64,000 nt of DNA from Actinoallomurus sp050942425 (lineage in GTDB: Bacteria; Actinomycetota; Actinomycetes; Streptosporangiales; Streptosporangiaceae): contig NZ_CP192063.1 of the NCBI RefSeq assembly GCF_050942425.1, forward strand, positions 5,022,001 through 5,086,000. Direction: 5' to 3'. How positions within the stretch are numbered: the stretch's first letter is position 1; the number at the start of each line of letters is the position of its first letter. Shown here one piece after another: positions 15,482 through 24,940 of the stretch. The notes below the pieces were generated by a model that worked only from the letters and a program-made list of their open reading frames with translations, made no database searches and was not told the DNA's origin. The translations under genes were made by a program, and so were the position numbers.

Positions 15482-17014
15482 TCAGACGATCTGGATGGCC
15501 ACGACGCAGGTGTCATCGTTGGGGTTGGGAGCGCCGAACGCCGACAACACCCGGTCCAGGACGGTCTCCGGGTCGTTGCTGCCGACCGTGGACGCGACGC
15601 GCAACAGCAGGTCCAGGCCGACCTGCAGGTCGCGGTCGCGCCGCTCGATCAATCCATCGGTGTAGAGAAGTAGCAGGTCACCCGATTCCAGTGGCGTCGT
15701 CGCGACGCCGAACTCCGCGTCCTCGACCGCGCCGAGCAGCATCCCCTCCGGCGGGTCGAGCGTCGTGGCCTTGCCGTCGCGGATCAGCAGCGGCGGGAAG
15801 TGCCCGCCCTGCGCCCACGTGAGCGTGCGGGTCTCCGGATCGAACCGGCCGGCCAGCGCCGTGGCGGTCAGCGACGTCGGCCAGTGCAGCGTCAGGCGGT
15901 TGAGCCAGGCCAGCAGGCGGTCCGGCGATGCTCCCGTGAACGCCAGTCCGCTGAGGCCGTTGCGCAGCCGGGCCATGGCTGCCGCGGCGTTCCGTCCATG
16001 TCCGGAGACGTCGCCGATGGCCAGGAACACCCCTTCCCCGTCGATCGCACTCGTCTCGTACCAGTCACCGCCGACGCGGGCGAGGATGCCGGCCGGAAGG
16101 TAGCGGACCGCCGCCCGCAGGCCCGGCTTGTCGATGACGCGCGGCGGCAGGGGCAGGATCGACCGCTGCATGTCGATGGCGTGGCGCCGCTCCTCGTCGA
16201 CGCGGAGCTGCTCGAGCTGCCGCCGGGAGGCGGTGAGCGCCCGCTCGCCCCGGCGCCAGCCCGTGACGTCCTGGTAGACACAGCGCACGGCGACGGGCCG
16301 GCCCGCCCCGTCGACGACGGGCTCTCCGATCAGCCGCAGCTCGCGGGTCTCCGCGCCGCGCCGGATGTGGATCTCGCTGTCGACCGCCTCCCTGCCGTCC
16401 ACCAGCGTGCTGACGAGGTGGGCGGTGAGGGGGACGTCCTCCGGCACGACGACCGCGGCGAGCCGGTCGAGCGGCAGCGGCCCGTCGGCCGGGTCACGCC
16501 CGAAGATCACGTAGACCTGGTCGGACCAATGGCTCGTGCCGGTCGCCGGCTCCCACACGCCGCAGCCGAGATTGCCGAGGCGCTGGGCGTGCTGGAACTG
16601 GTCGAGGCGATCATCTGGGGCCGGCCGGGAGGGCGGCCCGGAGCGGACCGGCGGGACGGTCTCGGGCGGACACGGGGTGACGGCCGCCGGCGCGGAGTCA
16701 CCGGTGTCGTCGGCGGGAGAGCGGGGCACCGGCGGGGACTCGCCGTCGCGCTGCTCCGTGGCGAACATTAATGACGCGGCGTCCTGCGGGGAGATGCCGC
16801 TGTCGCGCGCGATCTGGAGGAGATGCGTGTAGGCGGCGTCGACGCCGCACCGCAGGCGCTCGGCCAGAGCGCCCTTGGCCTGTTCGACGGCGGCGGTGGT
16901 GCGGAGCCTGTCGCGCAGCTGCTCGTTCTCGGCGAGGAGCTGCTCGACCGTCGCCTCCGAGGTGCCCGCCTGCTGCTCTTGGGGCGTGTCGCCCGTGGTG
17001 TGAGGGAATCCCAT
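15482..17014 (-). CDS. ANTAR-PAS-SpoIIE/PP2C phosphatase
   Basis: 510 residues. N-terminal ANTAR-like RNA-binding helices (about 18-85: QLLAENEQLRDRL, AVEQAKGALAERL, HLLQIARDSG). A Pro-rich linker follows, then a PAS domain (about 145-265: GNLGCGVWEPATG, SDQVYVIFGRDPADG). The SpoIIE-type serine phosphatase (about 290-510) has metal-binding motifs VGGDWYETS, GDVSGHG and LLLYTDGLIERRD. Such proteins usually switch anti-sigma factor antagonists or act on RNA through ANTAR. The ANTAR+SpoIIE combination is typical of actinomycetes. ATG 17014 is the likely start, but its ribosome site is weak. Confidence 0.88.
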   Translation of the reverse strand: MGFPHTTGDTPQEQQAGTSEATVEQLLAENEQLRDRLRTTAAVEQAKGALAERLRCGVDAAYTHLLQIARDSGISPQDAASLMFATEQRDGESPPVPRSPADDTGDSAPAAVTPCPPETVPPVRSGPPSRPAPDDRLDQFQHAQRLGNLGCGVWEPATGTSHWSDQVYVIFGRDPADGPLPLDRLAAVVVPEDVPLTAHLVSTLVDGREAVDSEIHIRRGAETRELRLIGEPVVDGAGRPVAVRCVYQDVTGWRRGERALTASRRQLEQLRVDEERRHAIDMQRSILPLPPRVIDKPGLRAAVRYLPAGILARVGGDWYETSAIDGEGVFLAIGDVSGHGRNAAAAMARLRNGLSGLAFTGASPDRLLAWLNRLTLHWPTSLTATALAGRFDPETRTLTWAQGGHFPPLLIRDGKATTLDPPEGMLLGAVEDAEFGVATTPLESGDLLLLYTDGLIERRDRDLQVGLDLLLRVASTVGSNDPETVLDRVLSAFGAPNPNDDTCVVAIQIV

Positions 17015-17358
17015 GGAGACCACTTTCGATGGTGATCGTCTGCGGGGCGATTGTGGATCTGCTCGTTGAGATGGTCGTCGGTCGGTCGGTCGGGAATGGT
17101 GTGACACACGGGGCGGATGGGGCTCTCGCTCGCCCTGTGCACGCCCTGAGCGTGTACGTCATGGTAGCGATTTTCGCTGTCCGTGATGGGGTTATCGCAC
17201 ACAGCGAGCATCGTCCATCGCTCTTGTGCGCGTCTTGTGCACGCTTCCGCGGCGGCCGGGACCGGCGGATCGGGCCATGGAGCGCTGGCGGATACTCGAG
17301 GTGGAAGGCGAGGAGTAGATTGCCGCCGTCATGTAGGTCTCACAGGAGAGGGAACGGT
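17015..17358. other. Divergent intergenic region without a recognised gene
   Basis: 344 bp between the phosphatase start and the M24 peptidase start. It must hold both promoters. A short run of GGTC repeats (around 17080-17092) and a GTGT-GAC-ACAC dyad near 17099 are visible. I see no convincing small gene or structured RNA. Confidence 0.6.
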
Positions 17359-18477
17359 GTGACTAGCCCGAAAGCCCTATTCGAGCCCGACCGTCTCGCC
17401 CGGGTGCGCGAGGCGACCGCCGAGTCCGGACTCGGCGCGCTGCTGCTGACGCCAGGGCCGGACCTGCGCTACGTCACGGGCTACGACGCCATCCCGCTGG
17501 AGCGGCTCACGTGCCTGGTGGTGCCCGCCGCGGACGATCCCTTCCTGGTCGTGCCCCGGCTGGAGCTGGCCGCGGCGCAGGCGTCGACCGCGGGCGCGCT
17601 CGGTGTCGAGCTGGTGCCCTGGGGCGAGCTCGACGACCCGTACGCGCTGGTCGCCGCCCGGCTGCCGCGCGACCTGGGCCGCGTCGGCGTCGCGGACCGG
17701 ATGTGGGCGGTCATGGCGCTGCGGTTCCGCGACGCGATGCCCGGCGCGGAGCAGGTCGCGGCCGGTTCGGTCCTCGGCGAGCTCCGCAAGCGCAAGAGCG
17801 CGGCGGAGGTCGAGGCGCTCCGGGAGGCGGGCGCCGCGATCGACCGGGTGCACGGCATCGTGCCGGCGCTGCTGAAGGCGGGGCGCACCGAGCGGGAGGT
17901 GGGCCGCGACATCGCCGAGGCGATCGTGGCCGAGGGGCACGCGACGGTCGACTTCGTGATCGTCGGCTCGGGGCCCAACGGCGCGAGCCCCCACCATGAG
18001 CTGTCGGACCGGGTCATCCAGGCCGGCGAGCCCGTCGTCGTCGACATCGGCGGCACCATGCCCAGCGGGTACTGCTCCGACGAGACCCGCGTGTACGCCG
18101 TCGGCGAGGCGCCGGCGGACTTCCACGCCTACTACGCGGTGCTGAAGGACGCGCAGGAGGCGGCCCGCGCGGCCGTACGCCCCGGGGTCACCCCCGAGGC
18201 GGTCGACGCGGCCGCGCGCGACGTCATCGCGGCCGCCGGGTACGGGGAGTACTTCATCCACCGCACCGGCCACGGCATCGGCCTGGAGACGCACGAGGAG
18301 CCCTACATCGTGGCGGGCAACACCGAGCCGCTGGAGCCGGGGATGGCCTTCTCCATCGAGCCGGGCATCTATCCGGGACCGCACGGGGCGCGCATCGAGG
18401 ACATCGTCGTGTGCACCGCCGACGGTCACGAGAGCGTGAACCATGTGAGCCGCGACCTCATCGTCGCGGGCGGCTGA
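17359..18477 (+). CDS. M24 family metallopeptidase (Xaa-Pro dipeptidase-like)
   Basis: 372 residues. A creatinase-like N-terminal domain (about 1-135) precedes the pita-bread fold. All five metal ligands are seen: the two Asp of VVDIGGTMPSGYCSDETR, His in HRTGHGIGLETHEEP, Glu in FSIEPGIYPG and Glu in ARIEDIVV. The enzyme removes N-terminal residues next to proline or cleaves Xaa-Pro dipeptides. GTG 17359 is preceded by AGGAGAGGGA. In M. tuberculosis the M24 dipeptidase pepE also lies close to helY and the exonuclease gene. Confidence 0.92.
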   Translation: MTSPKALFEPDRLARVREATAESGLGALLLTPGPDLRYVTGYDAIPLERLTCLVVPAADDPFLVVPRLELAAAQASTAGALGVELVPWGELDDPYALVAARLPRDLGRVGVADRMWAVMALRFRDAMPGAEQVAAGSVLGELRKRKSAAEVEALREAGAAIDRVHGIVPALLKAGRTEREVGRDIAEAIVAEGHATVDFVIVGSGPNGASPHHELSDRVIQAGEPVVVDIGGTMPSGYCSDETRVYAVGEAPADFHAYYAVLKDAQEAARAAVRPGVTPEAVDAAARDVIAAAGYGEYFIHRTGHGIGLETHEEPYIVAGNTEPLEPGMAFSIEPGIYPGPHGARIEDIVVCTADGHESVNHVSRDLIVAGG

Positions 18478-18481
18478 CCTG

Positions 18482-18515
18482 CCGCCGGACCGGTCATTAC
18501 GGGCCGGTCCGGCGG
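18482..18515 (+). terminator. Hairpin terminator after the M24 peptidase gene
   Basis: Perfect 12-bp stem CCGCCGGACCGG (18482-18493) with CCGGTCCGGCGG (18504-18515), ten-base loop, five bases after the stop codon. Confidence 0.8.
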
Positions 18516-18639
18516 AAGTTCGTCCCCGAATGCCGGATTGTGTCCCGCGGTCGATGGCAATCAGTTACTTGGACGTCCTACTATTTTCCCGATGTGTCCC
18601 CTCAGCGTGGAGGGGCCATGGCCGGGAGGCGAGTGGACG

Positions 18640-19788
18640 ATGGGCGTTGATCGTGAACTGCCGACGCCGGAGGCGTACGACCTGCTCGAGCTGACCCGTG
18701 ACCTGGTCACCGCCGAGCTCGCCCCGCGGGCGGCCGCCGACGAGGAGTCCGGCCGGTTCCCCCGTGAGGTGTTCCGCACGCTCGGACGGGCCGGGCTGCT
18801 GGGCCTGCCCTATCCGGAGGAGTGCGGCGGCGGGCAGCCGTACGAGGTGTACCTGCAGGTCGTGGAGGAGCTGGCCGCGGGCTGGCTCGCGGTCGGCCTC
18901 GGAGTGAGCGTGCACACCCTGGCGTGCTTCCCGACCGCGGCGTACGGCTCGGCCGAGCAGCGGGAACGGCTCCTGCCGGACCTGCTCGGCGGCGACCTGC
19001 TCGGCGCCTACTGCCTGTCGGAGCCCCACTCCGGGTCCGACGCCGCCGCGCTGACCACCAAGGCCTTCCACGACGGCGGCGCGTACACGATCAACGGCAC
19101 CAAGGCGTGGATCACCCACGGCGGACACGCCGACTTCTACACCGTCTTCGCGCGCACCGGCGCCGACAAGAGTCGCGGCATCTCCTGCTTCCACGTCCCC
19201 GCCGGCACCGACGGCGTCCGTGCCGCACCGCCGGAGAAGAAGATGGGCCTGCGCTCGTCCCCGACCGCCCAGATGCACTTCGACGACGTGCTCGTCCCCG
19301 AGGGCGACCGGATCGGCGCGGAGGGACAGGGCTTCCCGATCGCGCTGTCGGCGCTGGACGGCGGGCGGCTCGGCATCGCCGCCTGCGCCGTCGGCGTCGC
19401 CCAGGCGGCGCTGGACACCGCGGTCTCCTACGCCCGCGAGCGCCGTCAGTTCGGGCAGCGGATCGCCGACTTCCAGGGCCTGCGGTTCATGCTCGCCGAC
19501 ATGGCCACCGGAGTGGCGGCGGCCCGGGCGCTGTACCTCGCCGCGGCCCGCCGCCGCGACGCCGGGAGGCCGTACGGCCCGGAGGCGGCGATGGCCAAGC
19601 TGTTCGCCACCGACACGGCGATGCGGGTGGCCACCGACGCCGTCCAGGTGCTCGGCGGCTACGGCTACGTCACCGACTTCCCCGCCGAGCGGTTCCTGCG
19701 GGAGGCGAAGGTCCTGCAGATCGTCGAGGGCACCAACCAGGTCCAGCGCATGGTCATCGGCCGCCACCTCGCCGGCCCTGGGAAGTGA
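18640..19788 (+). CDS. Acyl-CoA dehydrogenase
   Basis: 382 residues, the full length for the family. N-terminal alpha domain (1-115), beta domain with the FAD contacts AYCLSEPHSGSDAAAL and AWITHGG, and a C-terminal alpha domain. The C-terminal part has RRQFGQRIADFQGLRF, the VLGGYGY motif and the catalytic-base region QIVEGTNQVQRMVI. It introduces the alpha-beta double bond in an acyl-CoA and passes electrons to ETF. ATG 18640 lies after a GGGAGG at 18624-18629. An AsnC-type regulator follows, 61 bp away. Confidence 0.92.
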   Translation: MGVDRELPTPEAYDLLELTRDLVTAELAPRAAADEESGRFPREVFRTLGRAGLLGLPYPEECGGGQPYEVYLQVVEELAAGWLAVGLGVSVHTLACFPTAAYGSAEQRERLLPDLLGGDLLGAYCLSEPHSGSDAAALTTKAFHDGGAYTINGTKAWITHGGHADFYTVFARTGADKSRGISCFHVPAGTDGVRAAPPEKKMGLRSSPTAQMHFDDVLVPEGDRIGAEGQGFPIALSALDGGRLGIAACAVGVAQAALDTAVSYARERRQFGQRIADFQGLRFMLADMATGVAAARALYLAAARRRDAGRPYGPEAAMAKLFATDTAMRVATDAVQVLGGYGYVTDFPAERFLREAKVLQIVEGTNQVQRMVIGRHLAGPGK

Positions 19789-19849
19789 TGGCGTAAGCGG
19801 CGACGGTGCGTTCCCCCGCGAAATCGTCCATCGCGATAGGTTCTGAGGC

Positions 19850-20290
19850 GTGGAGGACATCGACCGGCAGATCGTGGCCCTGCTCGCCGAGGACGGCCGC
19901 ATGAGCTTCACAGACCTGGCGCGCGAGACGGGGCTGTCCGTCTCGGCCGTGCACCAGCGCGTACGGCGGCTGCAGAAGCGCGGTGTGATCAGGGGTTACT
20001 CGGCGGTGCTCGACCATGAGGCGGTCGGTCTGCCGCTCACCGCGTTCATCTCGATCAAGCCGATCGACCCGGCGGCGCCGGACGACGCGCCGGAGAAGCT
20101 CGGCCACCTTCAGGAGATCGAGGCCTGCCACTCGGTGGCGGGCGAGGAGAGCTACATCTTGAAGGTGCGGGTCGCCTCACCGTTCGCGCTGGAGGAGCTC
20201 CTGCAGCAGATCCGGGCCGCGGCCAACGTCTCCACGCGGACCACGGTCGTGCTGAGCACCCCCTACGAGGGCCGCCCGCCCCGGCTCTGA
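19850..20290 (+). CDS. Lrp/AsnC family transcriptional regulator
   Basis: 146 residues from GTG 19850. N-terminal winged helix (DIDRQIVALLAEDGRMSFTDLARETGLSVSAVHQRVRRLQKRGVI) and a C-terminal RAM ligand-binding domain (HSVAGEESYILKVRV). Lrp/AsnC proteins respond to amino acids. It may regulate the preceding acyl-CoA dehydrogenase gene, since branched-chain acyl-CoA dehydrogenases are commonly under such control; that is inference. Confidence 0.92.
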   Translation: MEDIDRQIVALLAEDGRMSFTDLARETGLSVSAVHQRVRRLQKRGVIRGYSAVLDHEAVGLPLTAFISIKPIDPAAPDDAPEKLGHLQEIEACHSVAGEESYILKVRVASPFALEELLQQIRAAANVSTRTTVVLSTPYEGRPPRL

Positions 20291-20560
20291 ACGCCGCCGC
20301 TCAAACCGGTAGCGGCGGCTGGGATCCCAGCGGCCCCGGGTCGTCGACTTACTATGTAAAGGACGCGGCCTCTTCGTTCTCGCACCGCGGGAACCCCGGA
20401 TCCGCCTCCGAGCCCACCGGAGTCCCCGGTCCGCGAAGAATCCGCCGGGATGGCGGGGACTCGCCACAACTCTGCCGTGCGGATGCCGTGGGCAGGGCGT
20501 TCGGAAGGCATTGCCGCGCGGTCGTCGCCTTCCCCGGGCCCGCTGGCGAAAGTACTCGCC

Positions 20561-20767
20561 ATGGCGACACGAATGCGCCGGGGCACGGCCTCGGGCACAG
20601 GGGATTGGCTGCTGGTGTTCCTCCAGGCGAGGGACGCGCCGCCGCGCCGCTGGCACGGCGCGGCGACCGGGCCGGGGGAGTGGCTCCTGGTCTTCCTGGA
20701 GGCCGCTCGGGCGGGCCGGCCGATGGTCCTCGGCGGCCTCGAGCCGGTACGCGCGAGGGGGGCCTAG
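20561..20767 (+). CDS. Small protein with a duplicated WLLVFL motif
   Basis: 68 residues from ATG 20561 (ATG 20573 also fits; 20450 is an upstream alternative). It contains the same motif twice: GTGDWLLVFLQARDAP and GPGEWLLVFLEAARAG, about 21 residues apart. Its TAG stop (20765-20767) overlaps the GTG start of the next gene, which points to translational coupling. I recognise no family. The repeated hydrophobic hexapeptide could insert in a membrane or pack against the neighbouring membrane protein. The ribosome site is weak, so the start, and possibly the gene, is uncertain. Confidence 0.5.
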   Translation: MATRMRRGTASGTGDWLLVFLQARDAPPRRWHGAATGPGEWLLVFLEAARAGRPMVLGGLEPVRARGA

Positions 20768-21507
20768 TGGTCACGAGGATGCTCTTCGCGGCCCTGCTCG
20801 GCGCTCTCATCGGCGGCGCCGAGCTGGCCGGCCGCTACCAGGACAAGCCCGCGTCGGCGGTGTTCTCGCCGTCCGGGATGCTCTACGTCATCGTCAACGC
20901 CTCCGCGTCGACGCTGGCGCTCATCCTGGCCGAGTCGATGGGCTGGCGGTTCGCGCTGCCGGAGGGCGCTCCGCCCATCGGCGCCGACGTCGCGCAGGTC
21001 ATGGCCGCCGCGGTCGGCTCGGCCGCGGTCTTCCGCTCCTCCTTCATGATCGCTCAGGACAAGGGCGTCAGCATCGGGCCGATCCTCCTCCTGTCCGGGC
21101 TGCTGAAGATCGTCGACGCGGCGATGGACCGCAAGCGGGCGCTCAGCCGGCTGGCGGGCAACGACCTGCACGGCCTGTCCTTCGCCCGCGACCACGCCGC
21201 GCTGGCGGAGCTGTGCAGCCACGCGCTGCGGCGGTACGAGCTCGCGGAGGCGCAGCGCCTCGGTGAGCTCGCCGCCGACCTGCGGGCCCGCGACGACCTG
21301 ACCGACGCCGACAAGCTGGACTGCTTCGGCCTGGAGCTGAGCCGTCTCGTCGGCGAGCGGGCGCTGCGCAAGGCCGCGGAGCGGCTCCGTGACCGCCCGG
21401 CGCTGGAAGACGTGGCCGTCACGGTCGAGGACGTCCAGGAGGTGGACACCGAGTTCACCTCACGCCTGGGTGGAGGGAGACGGCTCGCCCGCCGTTCGGA
21501 ATACTGA
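20767..21507 (+). CDS. Uncharacterised membrane protein with a charged C-terminal helical domain
   Basis: 246 residues from GTG 20767. Hydrophobic segments near the N-terminus (MLFAALLGALIGGAEL, YVIVNASASTLALILAESM) and around residue 80 (VAQVMAAAVGSAAVFRSSF) suggest two or three spans. Then comes a GPILLLSGLLKIVDAAMDRKRAL segment. The last 120 residues are soluble, helical and rich in Arg/Leu/Ala. The middle segment (serine/arginine after the span, GP..L..LL..VD..MDR.RA) resembles an uncharacterised bacterial membrane family. It starts inside the stop codon of the small WLLVFL gene, so the two act as a unit. Confidence 0.65.
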   Translation: MVTRMLFAALLGALIGGAELAGRYQDKPASAVFSPSGMLYVIVNASASTLALILAESMGWRFALPEGAPPIGADVAQVMAAAVGSAAVFRSSFMIAQDKGVSIGPILLLSGLLKIVDAAMDRKRALSRLAGNDLHGLSFARDHAALAELCSHALRRYELAEAQRLGELAADLRARDDLTDADKLDCFGLELSRLVGERALRKAAERLRDRPALEDVAVTVEDVQEVDTEFTSRLGGGRRLARRSEY

Positions 21508-21545
21508 GTGTCGGCACACTCAGCGGACGGACGGAGGAGGAGCCC

Positions 21546-22220
21546 ATGGCTGGACCGGCGGCACGCGTGGGAGAGCTCGCCCAGGCGGTCAAACCACGGC
21601 TGCGCGGCTGGCTGCACGCCGGCACCTTCCCGGCCGCGCTGGTCGCCGGCATCGTCCTGGTGGCGCTCGGCCCCACACTGTCGGCGCGGCTGGCCGCCGC
21701 GGTGTACGCGGTGACGTCGGCGCTGCTGTTCGGCGTCTCGGCGCTCTACCACCGCGGGCACTGGTCGGCGCGGGCCGAGGCGGTGTTGCGGCGGTTCGAC
21801 CACGCCAACATCTACCTGATCATCGCCGGCACCTACACGCCGTTCGCGCTGCTGGCGCTGCACGGTACGGCGCGTACCGTGGTGCTGTCGGTGATCTGGT
21901 CGGGCGCCGCCGCCGGGGTGCTGTTCCGCATCGTGTGGGTGGGCGCGCCGCGCTGGCTGTACACCGCGCTGTACGTCGGGCTCGGCTGGGTCGCGGCGGC
22001 GGTCATGCCGCAGCTGCTGAACGGCGCGGGCTGGGCCGCGCTCACCCTGGTGTGCGTGGGCGGTCTGCTCTACAGCGTGGGCGGCCTGGTGTACGGGCTG
22101 CGCCGCCCGGATCCGTCACCGCGCTGGTTCGGCTTCCACGAGGTGTTCCACGCCTTCACGATCGCCGCGTACGTGGCGCAGTACATCGCGGTCTCGTTCG
22201 TCGTGTACCGGGCCGCCTGA
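21546..22220 (+). CDS. Haemolysin III / TrhA-like seven-span membrane protein
   Basis: 224 residues, seven transmembrane helices. Family motifs are present: SALYHR (first His), DHANIYLIIAGTYTPF and FGFHEVFHAFT. These supply the conserved His/Asp/Ser cluster of the PAQR/haemolysin III superfamily. TrhA proteins are linked to membrane energetics and fluidity. ATG 21546 follows GGAGGAGCCC. Confidence 0.9.
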   Translation: MAGPAARVGELAQAVKPRLRGWLHAGTFPAALVAGIVLVALGPTLSARLAAAVYAVTSALLFGVSALYHRGHWSARAEAVLRRFDHANIYLIIAGTYTPFALLALHGTARTVVLSVIWSGAAAGVLFRIVWVGAPRWLYTALYVGLGWVAAAVMPQLLNGAGWAALTLVCVGGLLYSVGGLVYGLRRPDPSPRWFGFHEVFHAFTIAAYVAQYIAVSFVVYRAA

Positions 22221-22321
22221 TGATCCATCTCGACGGCGAGCGCTGAGCCTGTGATCGAGGTCCGGGCGACGCCGGGGACGGTGTCGGCCGGACCCACCAG
22301 CGGGCAATATCGTTACTGCTC

Positions 22322-23707
<1,386 letters not shown>

Positions 23708-23718
23708 TCTCGTGCGAC

Positions 23719-23741
23719 GCGGGCCGCCGGCGGCGGCCCGC
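23719..23741 (+). terminator. Hairpin terminator after lpdA
   Basis: Perfect ten-base stem GCGGGCCGCC / GGCGGCCCGC with a GGC loop, 12 bases past the stop codon. Confidence 0.75.
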
Positions 23742-23792
23742 ACGACCGGGAGTCATCTCGGGGGTTGCGCCGTCAGAGGAGTCGATATTTAC

Positions 23793-23805
23793 TTGACCAA
23801 GTCAA
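23793..23805. promoter_or_regulatory. Short palindrome in the ThiF-gene promoter
   Basis: TTGAC-CAA-GTCAA, in an AT-rich stretch 26 bp before the start codon. A second TTGAC lies at 23813-23817. It could be an operator overlapping the promoter. Confidence 0.4.
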
Positions 23806-23830
23806 ACTTAACGTTGACGAGGGCAAGAAA

Positions 23831-24886
23831 ATGATCGATCTTGATGCTTTCGCGGGAACGCTCGACGCCCCGTCCGGGCACAGCTGGCGCCCGGTGATCG
23901 TGCGCCTGCGCCCGGGGGAGATGGGCCGTTTCACGATGCTGTGCCGGCGGCGGGGCATCGCGGTCATCGACACGATCGACCGCCAGCTCAGCGAGCTGGC
24001 GGCCGTTCGGCTGCCGGACCGGCCGGGCGAGCACGAGCGGTACGCCCGGGAGGTGGCGGGCGACCACGTGTCGGCCTACGGTGCCTGGGTCCATCTGCCA
24101 TGGATGTCGCAGGTCGCGCACGTGCTGCCTCCCTCGGACTACTTCGAGGTCGTCACCGCGCGCAACCAGCTCAAGATCACGCGTGCCGAGCAGGATCTGC
24201 TGCGGAAGAAGCGGGTCGCGGTGATCGGATTATCCGTCGGTGGTGAGGCGGCGGTCGCGCTGGCCCAGGAGCATCTGTGCGGCCACATCGTGCTGGCCGA
24301 CCATGACCGCCTCGATCTGTCGAACCTCAATCGTCTGGGCGCGGGCCTGCACGATCTGGGTCTGCCCAAGACCCGTATCGTCGCCCGCCGGATCGCCGTG
24401 ATCGATCCCTATCTGGAGATCACCCTCGTCGAGGAAGGCGTGACGGAGGACAACGCGGCGGAGTTCGTGGCGGGCCTCGACCTCCTCGTGGACGAGTGCG
24501 ACGGGCTCGCGATCAAGCACCTCGTGCGGCGGCTCGCCAGGGAACGGGGAGTCGACGTCGTCTACGCCGCCGACGAGCGCGGTTTCCTGAGCGTCGAGCC
24601 GTACGGCGCCGATCCGGGCCTGGAACCGTTCCACGGTCTGGTTGCAGGCCGTCCCGAGACCTACCTCGACGGGCTCATCGCCTGGCTCGGCGGGCGGGAG
24701 GAGCTGTCGGAGCGGTCACGGCGTTCGGTCGAGCTCATCGGAACCTCGCTGTCGGGCTATCCGCAGCTCGCCGGCGAGGCGAGGTACGCGGCCGGGCAGG
24801 TCGCCCATGTCGCGCGCCGGCTCCTGCTCGGCGAGCGCATGCCGCCCTTCCATGGTCACCTGGGTCCCGAGGAGTTCCTTCCATAG
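23831..24886 (+). CDS. ThiF/E1-like adenylyltransferase domain protein
   Basis: 351 residues from ATG 23831 (GAGGG eight bases upstream). A 130-residue N-terminal part of unknown fold is followed by an E1-like Rossmann domain (about 130-290). That domain contains RVAVIGLSVGGEAAVALAQEH, VLADHDRLDLSNLNRL, GLPKTRIVARRIAVIDPYLEI and DLLVDECDGLAIKHLV. The ATP-binding and Asp/Arg/Asn motifs of ThiF/MoeB-like enzymes are intact. There is no sulfur-carrier or ubiquitin-like gene nearby. In actinobacteria similar domains can be fused to nitroreductase domains, but that part is absent here. Activity is likely adenylation of an unknown C-terminus or acid. Confidence 0.75.
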   Translation: MIDLDAFAGTLDAPSGHSWRPVIVRLRPGEMGRFTMLCRRRGIAVIDTIDRQLSELAAVRLPDRPGEHERYAREVAGDHVSAYGAWVHLPWMSQVAHVLPPSDYFEVVTARNQLKITRAEQDLLRKKRVAVIGLSVGGEAAVALAQEHLCGHIVLADHDRLDLSNLNRLGAGLHDLGLPKTRIVARRIAVIDPYLEITLVEEGVTEDNAAEFVAGLDLLVDECDGLAIKHLVRRLARERGVDVVYAADERGFLSVEPYGADPGLEPFHGLVAGRPETYLDGLIAWLGGREELSERSRRSVELIGTSLSGYPQLAGEARYAAGQVAHVARRLLLGERMPPFHGHLGPEEFLP

Positions 24887-24901
24887 AAAGGGCTCGCTCC
24901 G

Positions 24902-24925
24902 GCGGGCCGCCGGACGGCGGCCCGC
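24902..24925. terminator. Bidirectional hairpin terminator
   Basis: Perfect ten-base stem GCGGGCCGCC / GGCGGCCCGC with GGAC loop between the convergent ThiF-like and NmrA-like genes. Nearly the same stem is found after lpdA. Confidence 0.75.
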
Positions 24926-24940
24926 GCGGGCCTCGAGGGC

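Noticed and set aside
17080..17092. GGTC repeats as a CRISPR-like or iteron array
   Set aside because: Only a short run of a 4-bp unit without spacers or phasing.
20450..20560. Extension of the WLLVFL small protein to ATG 20450
   Set aside because: The extra 37 residues are Ser/Pro/Arg-rich and there is no ribosome site; the shorter start is kept, with low confidence.
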